Part shown: positions 56,625 through 64,000 of the stretch, in pieces
Layout of the letters: the number at the start of each line of letters is the position of its first letter
Position numbering within the stretch: the first letter of the stretch is position 1
Source: Corylus avellana
Taxonomy: Eukaryota; Streptophyta; Magnoliopsida; Fagales; Betulaceae
DNA: 64,000 bases
NCBI RefSeq assembly: GCF_901000735.1
Contig: NC_081551.1
Location: 13,948,906-14,012,905 of the forward strand
Reading direction: 5' to 3'
Position numbers and translations under genes: made by a program
The notes under the pieces: generated by a model
What the model was told of the DNA's origin: nothing
What the model saw: the letters and a program-made list of their open reading frames with translations, nothing else
Database searches by the model: none

Positions 56625-57496
56625 TAGACAATAGAAGGAACAAGAGAGGTATTAGTAGGCTCAAGAATTTCAAAGGAAGGAGTATACTTACTTGAGTATT
56701 TTGGAGAGGCCTCAAGATGATGCACTGTTTCAATGATGTCATTAGTAACATCTTTAGGTTTTGGTTCAATGTCTTGCCTTGTGAAACTATGGGTGAGGGT
56801 GGCCTCCACTGGATCTTTATGTTGGTCCTACAACACTGTCTCACTAATATCTTGGATCATAAAAATATCAAAACATTCTAAATCTTCTTGAGGTAATTTC
56901 AATGCATCAAATATTTTGAATTCTATTGTCTCACCATTTACCTTCATGCTCACAACACCCTTTTTCACACCTATTGTAGTATCAGCAGTTCTCATAAAGG
57001 GTCTTCCTAAGATAATAGGTAAATGTGATGGCATAGGAGATTCTTTCACCTCTCATACAATGAATTCAGTAGGTAGAATAAATGTGCCTACCTTGACCAA
57101 AGCATCCTCAAGTATATCTCTTGGTCGTTTGATGCTTCTATCTGCCAATTGCAATGTAATAGAGGTTGGTTGAAGCTCCCCAAATCCCAGCTTTTCATAT
57201 ATAGTGTAAGGCATCAAATTCACCTTTGCTCCTAGATACAGTAGTGCCCTTTCAAAAGAATGGTCTCCTATCCTACAAGGAATGGTAAAACTACTTGGAT
57301 CTATTAGCTTTGGTAGTAATTTTCTTAACAAGACTACACTCACCTCTTCTATTAAGGCCATGATCTCATATTCCTGAAACTTCCTTTTCTTAGTGCAACA
57401 ATCCTTTAAAAATTTAGCATATGAAGGGATCTGTTTAATTGCATCTAATAAAGGAATGTTGATTTCTACTTTCCGCAAGGTCTCAAAGATATCCAT
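56625..57496 (-). pseudogene. Protease and linker of element H
   Basis: MDIFETLRKVEINIPLLDAI, then the retropepsin core. The active-site triplet is LLYLGAKVNLMPY: tyrosine replaces the catalytic aspartate, so the enzyme is dead. LADRSIKRPRDILED and, after a stop at about 57053, ILGRPFMRTADTTIG follow. The linker is broken again by a TAG at about 56828. Confidence 0.87.
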
Positions 57497-59073
57497 GAGT
57501 TGATTTTCTTCTTTGGTTTGACTAACCTTTGAGAAAAGGGGGGTGCATTCACCTTCTCCATTTTTTTTACCTTGGAAGTTGATGCTTCATCTGGAGATGC
57601 TTGAGGTGGCTCTTCAGTTCCTATGACTTTGCCATTTCTGAGAACTGTGACCGCTTTCATCTGCTGTTGATCCCCTGAATTAGATATTGTTTGAGCTAGA
57701 AATTCTCCCTGCATCCTCTCACTCAGCTCCTTTGCCATTTGACCCATTTGCACTTCCAATCTTTGAATGGCTTGATAAGTCTTTGTATTGAATTGTTGTT
57801 GATCAGCTGTGAATTGCTGTTGTGAAGTCACCAGGTTATGTATCATATTCTCCAGTTGGTTCATCTTTGACTCTTGAGTTGGTTGGCTTGCTTGTTAGGG
57901 CCCTTTTTGCCGTCCTTGATTATTACTCCAAGAGAAATCTGGATGGTTGCGCCATCCTGGATTGTAAGTATTGGAGTATGGATTGTTCTTGTGGGGGTAA
58001 TTGTTTTGTTCCACAAAATTCACCTCTTCTTGCTCTGCAATTGGAGATAAAGGACACATCTAAGTGGTGTGATCTATATGAGAACAAATAGCACATACCT
58101 GGATTGGTGTGTCCTGTTGTAGAGGTAAGATTTTCTGAGCAGTCATGGCCTTGACAATCATGTCCAACTTCTTTTCTACAACAACCATCTGATTTTACAT
58201 TCCACTAATTTCTTCATTCTTGCCTTTGCTCCTTATATCTTGCCTCCTTCTGGATGGCAATTGTTGAGTGTGTTCACTCAACCTCTCAAAGATCCCTATG
58301 GCTTCCTCACTGCTCTTCTCCATTAGCATACCTCCATAAGCTGTATCAACAATCCCTTTGTTAGTATCATCTAAACCTTCACAAAAAATTTGTACCTGAT
58401 CATCTTGAGGGATGTTGTGATGTGGGCACTTTGGAAGTAAGGAATTGAAGTGATCCTAGGCCTTAAGGAACAAATCTTCGTCTCGTTGTTGGAACATTTG
58501 AAGTTCCCTTTTAAGTTGTTTTGTCTTCTGGGCTGGGAAAAACCTCTTCAGAAACTTGGTGGTTAATTCTTCCCAAGTATGTATAGAATCTGCAGGCAAG
58601 GAATTGTACCACAATTTAGCATTATCTTTCAAAGAGAAAGGGAAGAGAACTAACTTGAGTCTCTCTAGAGTTAAACCTTGGACATGCTGCAACTTGCATA
58701 AATCAAAGAATTCTTTAAGATGCAAGTTGGGATCCTCAGTAACTGTGCCTCTGAAGTGAGTCAATGCATTAAGGATTTGAGGAGAGATATAATAGCTGCC
58801 ATCCACCTCTGGTTGATATGCTATGCATGAGGGTTGATGGAGGTTTGCTGGAACGTATGCCTACTTCATTGGTCTCCTCACCTGTGGAGGATTTGCCTCT
58901 AATGGTCTTGGTCCAATTGGATTCTCTTGCAAGTCTTCCATATCAATTTCTTTCTCTTCTTCTTTGTCTCTAGGTCGTTGTCGAATTGTCCGCTCAATTT
59001 CAGGATGGAGTGGAAGAACGGTTGAGGCTTGAGATCGACGACCTTGCATCAACTGAATTACTTCTTCAGTCAA
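57497..59073 (-). pseudogene. gag of element H
   Basis: Starts at or near MQGRRSQASTVLPLHPEIE (about 59049). Stops break the frame: after RRPMK (58861), after DLFLKA (58456), after a GM near 58190 and after GHIDHTT-type and GP positions near 58060 and 57895. The capsid domain is clear (LNALTHFRGTVTEDPNLHLKEF, LVLFPFSLKDNAKLWYNSL, TWEELTTKFLKRFFP). A zinc knuckle of the C-x2-C-x4-H type (CAICSHIDHTT, then a stop) lies near 58080. The Q-rich tail MNQLENMIHNLVTSQQQF follows. Several stops are TAG where relatives have glutamine or tryptophan codons. Confidence 0.88.
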
Positions 59074-59333
59074 GCAGCTTCAGTGTTGCTGGTCCGGGTG
59101 CTCCCTGGAACTACACTCGATCGCAGGTTGGTGCGTTCAATCGCAGTGTGCTCGATCGCACTTGGCTGACGATTGATCGCAATCATAGAATGCCAATCCG
59201 CAACCTGAAACAGAAAATAGAAAAGTTAGGGAAAATGAAAAATCTTTTTGATTTTTGATAACAACTAAATTAAAAATTGAAAATTAAAATGACACAGCTA
59301 AAGGAAAATAAATTTAAACAAAATTCACCACAA

Positions 59334-59351
59334 TCCCCGACAACGGCGCCA
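59334..59351 (-). other. Primer binding site of H (tRNA-Asp)
   Basis: TGGCGCCGTTGTCGGGGA on the minus strand, one mismatch to the tRNA-Asp complement, six bases inside the 5' LTR. The leader motif cluster lies at 59110-59185. Confidence 0.92.
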
Positions 59352-59357
59352 AAAACT

Positions 59358-60711
59358 TGTTGTGCAAAATATCTACCTAAATTAATAGGTAAATAATTGT
59401 ACGTTTTACTTGCAAGTGCACAAGGTCAACATAATAGTATATGGTGCAAATACAGGATCATTCCCACGAGGATTGTTGAATTTTTTTTTTTAAATAAATT
59501 CCTTAAGTAAAACAAAGATTGATTGTCTAAGTGATGATAATAAAAGGTAGGGTTTTGATATCCACCACTAATTATATTTAGCTAATATAACAATATGCCA
59601 ATGCTTTGATCATGTTAGACATATCTAATGTTTGTCAACCTAAGTGCATGGCATATACTCCCTAAGCTATAGATTTCCCTAAGCAACGAGTTAGGCATAG
59701 CATATACTCTAACTCTTTTCTTTTCTAAGGGATTTAGCATGGTGTATACTAAGTTGTTCTTTAGGAAAGCATATATTCTATGAAAATCGACCAAACACAC
59801 GAGGCCTAGGGCATGGCATATACTCTCAGTTTCCCATGTTGATTAACCCAAGAATCGCGGTGTGGATTATTTTGTTACTTCTATTAAACCTAGGACTCGG
59901 CCATCCAAATTGATTTAACTAACTAGTTCATACCACTTGCATATGTTGATCAGGCACACACATATGAAGAATTCATGCAAGTAGGTGTTAATCAAGTTAA
60001 ATAGCACAACAAGATCATTACAAGGGCACCAATATTGAAATATTAACTAAACATAACTAGGGCTTCAATCTAGCCCTACTAATGAAATTAGCTACACATA
60101 AAATTGATGTTAAACATCTTCAAAAAGAAAAGAAAAGAAAGGAAAAGAATAAATCCGAGACTTAAACTTGAAGAGCTCCTCTTCTTCTCTTTACAAAGTA
60201 TATCTATTCTAGAGGCTTAAAGGTCTATTTATAGGCTTTAAAAGTCCTTGACAAAGTAGTAAACCTAGGGATTTCGTAGGGTTTCAAAACCTATTACAAT
60301 TGGGAGTTGGAAAACCCTAATATGGAAAGAGAGACATTCTGGCCACCACTTGATGTGTCCCATGTGCATGGGTGCGATCGATCGCAACCCGTGTGCGCTC
60401 GATCGCAGGTCTACAATTGATCCTTCTTCTGTCCTGTGCTCGATCGTTCCTGGCCTGATTTGTCTTTGATCTTCTCGGGTACTGCGCTTGATTGAACGGT
60501 ACCTGTGATCAATCGCAGTGTCAGAGAGCTCCCAATTTTCCCATCTTCTCTCTTTGAGCCCAAATCATCTATATTTACTTCATTTTCTTCCAAAAGCCTA
60601 GAAAAAGTATGAAAAACACAAAAAGGAATTAATATGACCTAATTAATCAAAACCAAAGGATTAAAACATGCAAGTTAAGGGCTAAAAATATGAATATTTT
60701 AGCACTTATCA
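59358..60711 (-). repeat. 5' LTR of element H
   Basis: 1354 bp, TGATAAGTGCTAAAATATTC to GCACAACA on the minus strand. Motif cluster 60370-60520, TATA box at 60226-60233, TATACTC/GGCATGGC repeats at about 59645-59830. Confidence 0.93.
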
Positions 60712-60857
60712 AGAGGTGTGCTTGGTTTTAGAGAAATCATTCACAAAAAGATCTTCTTGTAGGCTTGAAGAGTTGAAGAGAAGATGAACATGGATGGAGG
60801 CCATCCTAGCACCAGCATGAGCAACTAATTCTTGAATAGGGTGTTGATGTAGCCCAA

Positions 60858-62284
60858 TGAGTCCTAAATATTGCATATTTGAGCTCCTTAATTTACATTT
60901 GTTAATCCTTTGGTTGTGTTATAATTTAATGTTTTGTGTTAGTTCTTTGTTTTTAGTATTTGGTAGGTTGCTAAGGGAAAATTGCAGCTTTAAAGAGAAA
61001 AATTGCAAAGTTTTGAAGAAAGTTGGAAGAAGAGCAATTTGGAGGTTTAGGATCGAGTGCATAGCCCTGTGCTTGAGCGAATATGCGCTTGAGCTAGCAG
61101 GATTACTCTAGAGCGCATCCCTGCCCACGGACAAGCATCAAAGCGCTAGCACTGCAGCATAAGAGATCCATCATAGGCACAAGTGCTATCAAGCACATAT
61201 GCGCTTGAGCACCGCAGGGTTGTGCTTGAGCACATCCCCACCTACGGACAAGCATCAGCGCGCGAGCGTTGCGCCACAAGAGATCCATCGCAGGTACTAG
61301 TGTGATCGAACCCACTCGCTCAGTCAGAGTACGACCCAAATGTGGAAAGAGTCTTTTTCCACCTAGAATTAGGTTTTCATAATCCTAATTGGACTAGGGA
61401 TCTAACCTCCAAATTACCTAGGTTTACTAGAGCTTCTAGGACTTTCCAGCCTTAAAAATAGACCTCTAAACCTTCATGAAAAATAGACAAGTTTGGAGAC
61501 AAAATTCCACAGCTTCTCTCTTTAGTTTAGTTTTTCTTTAGGTTTAGGTTTTATTTTAATTATGTGGAGCTAAATTCTTAACTAAGGTTGAGGATGAAGC
61601 CTCACCGATGAAGAACAACCATACTCTCATGTAAGTCTTTATTTGTTTGATTTTATTGGGTTTAATAATTTCAATTGTTTTTATTTCTTTTCAATGTGTG
61701 GAATGATTCTTGGATATCTTTTGTGACTCAAGGATTCATTTGATGATTTGAAAGAATTTCACATGATTGATTGCTTGGTTTTATTTACCTAAAAAATTGG
61801 ATATCCCATGTGATTTGTTCTACGGATACATTAGGTGTTTCAATTGAAGTTTGATATCTTTTGTGATTTACTAATACATCTGATTGATTGATATTAGATT
61901 CCTTTTGTGATTTGTGCAATGAATGGATACATGTGATGGTTTTGATTAATTGTTTGAAGCATAGTAAAACATATCTAAGATTTTAATTGTGAGAACTTCA
62001 GATTAATATTGATGAACATGGAGTATGTTGTCATGATTCGGTGAGTGTGGATTCCCAAACCTTAGTATTTTATCTCTTCATTTATTTTCTTTTATTTAGT
62101 TTATGTTTTGTCTTTTAATTTTCTAGACCAAAATTCAAACTTTTATTGGAACTAGGTTAGGATTTAGTTTAGATATAATTTGTTCTTCAAAAATAGAATT
62201 CCTTCTGGGTTCGACCTCGCATTTTCAAAACATTATATTGTAAGCGATTCGTGCACTTGCAAGTATATTAAAATTTGCACAACA
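60858..62284 (+). repeat. LTR L (C/I-related family) inside the J LTR
   Basis: It starts TGAGTCCTAAATATTGCATA and ends AAATTTGCACAACA, about 1.43 kb, without primer site or purine tract next to it. The start resembles I, and the repeated GATATC...GTGATT...GGATACAT blocks (61710-61960) resemble C and I. A cluster of GAGCGCA/GCGCTTGAGC motifs lies at about 61045-61320. J-type sequence resumes at about 62288. A clean target duplication is not visible, so the exact ends are uncertain. Probably a solo LTR. Confidence 0.7.
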
Positions 62285-62382
62285 TTTCCCTTTCCAAGTA
62301 ATAATGGTTTAATTGTATTTTAATTTGAGATTTTCTATATGAATGATGGTTGTATAACTGTGAGAATTGATCTTAATGTTTA

Positions 62383-62889
62383 GGGAATTTAGATATAAAC
62401 TCCTTAGGTCAATGCGCTTTCATTAAAAACTCCCTAGGTATTTTTTTTCTGAAATTTAGTCCCTAGGTCAATCGAAACTACAAGAAACTCCCTACCGTTA
62501 AAAATTTTGAACACCTGTTTGGGCCACTCAAAACTCTCTGTTTTACTTGATTAAAATATTAATTTTTTATTAAATTAATTTTAAAAGTTAAATCTAAAAA
62601 AAAAAAAAGAAAAAAAAAATTGAAGGGTGGCCAGGGGTGGAGGTGCCACCCCTAGCCACCCTTCAATTTTTTTTTTTTTAGATATAACTTTTAAAATTAA
62701 TTTAATAAAAAATTAATATTTTAATAAGGTAAAGCGGGGAGTTTTGAGTGGCCCTAACGAGTGTTCAAAATTTTTAATAGTAGGGAGTTTCTTGTAGTTT
62801 CGATTGATCCAGGGACTAAATTTTCGAGAAAAAAAATACCTAGGGAAAGCGCGTTGACTTAAGGAGTTTATATCTAAATTTAGATACCC
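62383..62889. mobile_element. Foldback MITE with 9-bp target duplication in the J LTR
   Basis: A 507-bp element whose two halves are near-complete inverted repeats (outer arms TTTAGATATAAACTCCTTAGG; inner arms meet at about 62640 in a GTGGCCAGGGGTGG...CCACCCCTAGCCACCC fold). Flanked by TAATGTTTA at 62374-62382 and 62890-62898. No coding capacity. The 9-bp duplication suggests Mutator-type transposase in trans. Confidence 0.9.
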
Positions 62890-63619
62890 TAATGTTTATA
62901 TTCAATCATTATGAAATTATTCTCTTGTCTTAAAAAGTCTTTTATATAGATTGAACTCAATCCTTAGTATTTTCTGTGATTATATGAATGATTGTTTTAC
63001 AATAGGTTTATTGACATATGATCAATAGGATTTGATAGGCCATGCCTAAGGAAGGCGAATTTGTCTACACCCTAGTTTAGTGTAATTTAAGTAGGGTGAT
63101 AGTCAAATTCGCCCTACTTAGGATGAGTTATGATTATCCAGTGATTGTATGTAACTTATTTAGATATTTGATAGTTTATACCTAGGGAAGACGGATCCTA
63201 CCGCATCTAGAGGTTAGGTAGACGGTCCGTGCCAACCAAAGATGGATTATACTTATTTCTTAATGATGGTATTTTTTTGACTACTCGAGTGAGACAATCT
63301 TTATATCATGCATAGTATGAATTTCTCTTGCTAATTTATGATTGATCATTATTCTGCAGTTAGCGGTGAAATCAACCCCCTATTTCCTCTCTCATCACAA
63401 TCTACTTTTGCTTTATTTTATGCGTTTATTTTATAAATTGACAAAACAACAATCATCTTTTAATTGAGTTATATTTAATTCTGAAAAACTTGATAACAAC
63501 ACTAGTGCAGTCTTTGAGATTTGATACCCTCAATATAGCCATCCTATAAGGACTTGTTCTATTGAGAGTGATATTTTTATTATTGATATTTTTTTACACA
63601 AAAAGACCACATCAATTTT

Positions 63620-63637
63620 TGGTGCCGTCGCTGGGGA
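63620..63637 (+). other. Primer binding site of J (degenerate tRNA-Asp)
   Basis: TGGTGCCGTCGCTGGGGA, three mismatches to the tRNA-Asp complement, five bases after the J LTR. Confidence 0.85.
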
Positions 63638-64000
63638 TTGCAAACAGTTACATTATTAAGTTTTAAGGATTGAATTTAACTTAATTCTTTTCTGCATTAT
63701 TTTACTTTTCTAATTTTGTTTTTGTTTCTTTCGTTTTTTACTTTATTTTTAAATTTTTTTGCAGGTCTAGAATCAGCTAGGAACCTCTGCAGAGTACGCT
63801 CGAGCGCATCACCCTGAGCTCGAGCGCAACTTTCATTAGTACGCTCAAGCGCATCTTCTAGTACGCTCTAGACCTTTTGTGCACCTACCCAGAACAATAT
63901 AGTGACTCCCTGGACCTGTTATGAGTTTTAATTTTTTTTTCTTGTTTCTTTTTATTTTATTTTATTAATTCTGTTCATGGGGGGATACATTCATGTTAGA
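63638..64000 (+). other. Leader of element J
   Basis: T-rich leader running off the window. A motif cluster (GTACGCTCGAGCGCATC, GAGCTCGAGCGCAAC, GTACGCTCAAGCGCATC) lies at about 63790-63870. No ORF yet. Confidence 0.75.

Larger units (their letters stand above)
50980..60711 (-). mobile_element. Athila-like element H, full length but inactivated
   Basis: A 9.7-kb insertion on the minus strand with LTRs 59358-60711 (5') and 50980-52217 (3') and a perfect AGAGG target duplication (50975-50979 and 60712-60716). Primer site 59351-59334, purine tract 52230-52218. Coding order: gag, protease, RT, RNase H, integrase, then a 1.6-kb 3' region. No extra 3' ORF is visible. At least eight in-frame stops. 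It is the most complete element of this family here and is used as the reference for A, C, E and K. Confidence 0.93.
50371..63614 (+). repeat. 5' LTR of Athila-like element J, split by H, L and a MITE
   Basis: Pieces: 50371-50979, 60717-60857, 62285-62382 and 62899-63614. It starts TGATAAGAGCTGAATGCTGC and ends ACCACATCA, matching the LTR of A at both ends and through the TTGTATAACT...CATGCCTA region. The upstream half carries the ACCATAACTTTC module shared with C instead of the motif cluster seen in A. TATA box CCTATAAATAGGCC at about 50948-50961. A primer site follows the right end, so J continues beyond the window. Confidence 0.82.

Noticed and set aside
60842..60857. TGTTGATGTAG as the start of LTR L
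   Set aside because: The same GGTGTTGATGTA sequence occurs in the LTR of A (2546-2558), so it belongs to J; L more likely starts at 60858.

Overview
This window looks like repeat-rich nuclear DNA of a flowering plant, probably a eudicot; the species cannot be told from the sequence. The evidence is a dense nest of LTR retrotransposons of plant type: Athila-like Ty3 elements primed by tRNA-Asp, a Tekay/Del-like and a second chromovirus-like Ty3 element primed by initiator tRNA-Met, Ty1/copia remnants, and foldback MITEs with 9-bp target duplications. I see no intact host gene. The only non-transposon coding candidate is a 63-residue secreted cysteine-rich peptide at 13162-13353. Two 100-N assembly gaps lie at 9609-9708 and 34601-34700.

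Layout, left to right. 1-3405: 3' part of Athila-like element A, with its LTR. 3404-5287: 5' end of a minus-strand Athila-like element (K), joined abruptly to A. 5288-7198: a copia-like non-autonomous element (O). 7199-10656: two LTR-like blocks in opposite orientation (P, Q) around the first gap; P is split by a solo LTR (N, 7277-8627). 10657-13857: AT-rich sequence with few recognisable features and the small peptide ORF. 13858-25331: a solo Athila-type LTR (I) split by Tekay-like element D (13918-24195, 2.6-2.7 kb LTRs, TSD TTAGC). 25833-50306: a copia LTR (M) split by Athila-like element E (26136-50206, TSD GTTCT). E in turn contains C (29703 to the gap), G (gap to 36716), F (41805-48563) and a MITE inside F. 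50371-63614: the 5' LTR of Athila-like element J, which runs off the right edge. J is split by H (50980-60711, a nearly full-length Athila-like element, TSD AGAGG), by LTR L (60858-62284) and by a second MITE (62383-62889).

All gag/pol reading frames are broken by stops and frameshifts, and many stops sit where C-to-T or G-to-A changes would put them. The most striking structural point is that the inside of E appears twice (27181-29702 and 36717-39255) on either side of the second gap. One copy carries insertion C and the other carries G, yet E has only one pair of outer ends with matching TSDs. This fits two haplotypes placed end to end, or a very recent internal duplication.

Across several Athila-like families the same non-coding modules recur: clusters of a GCGATCGAGCGC-type motif in U3, in leaders and ahead of a 3' ORF; an exchangeable U3 cassette; short repeats in the downstream half of the LTR; and a 3' stem-loop followed by a purine tract. 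These shared modules, rather than any protein, are the best candidates here for undescribed biology.
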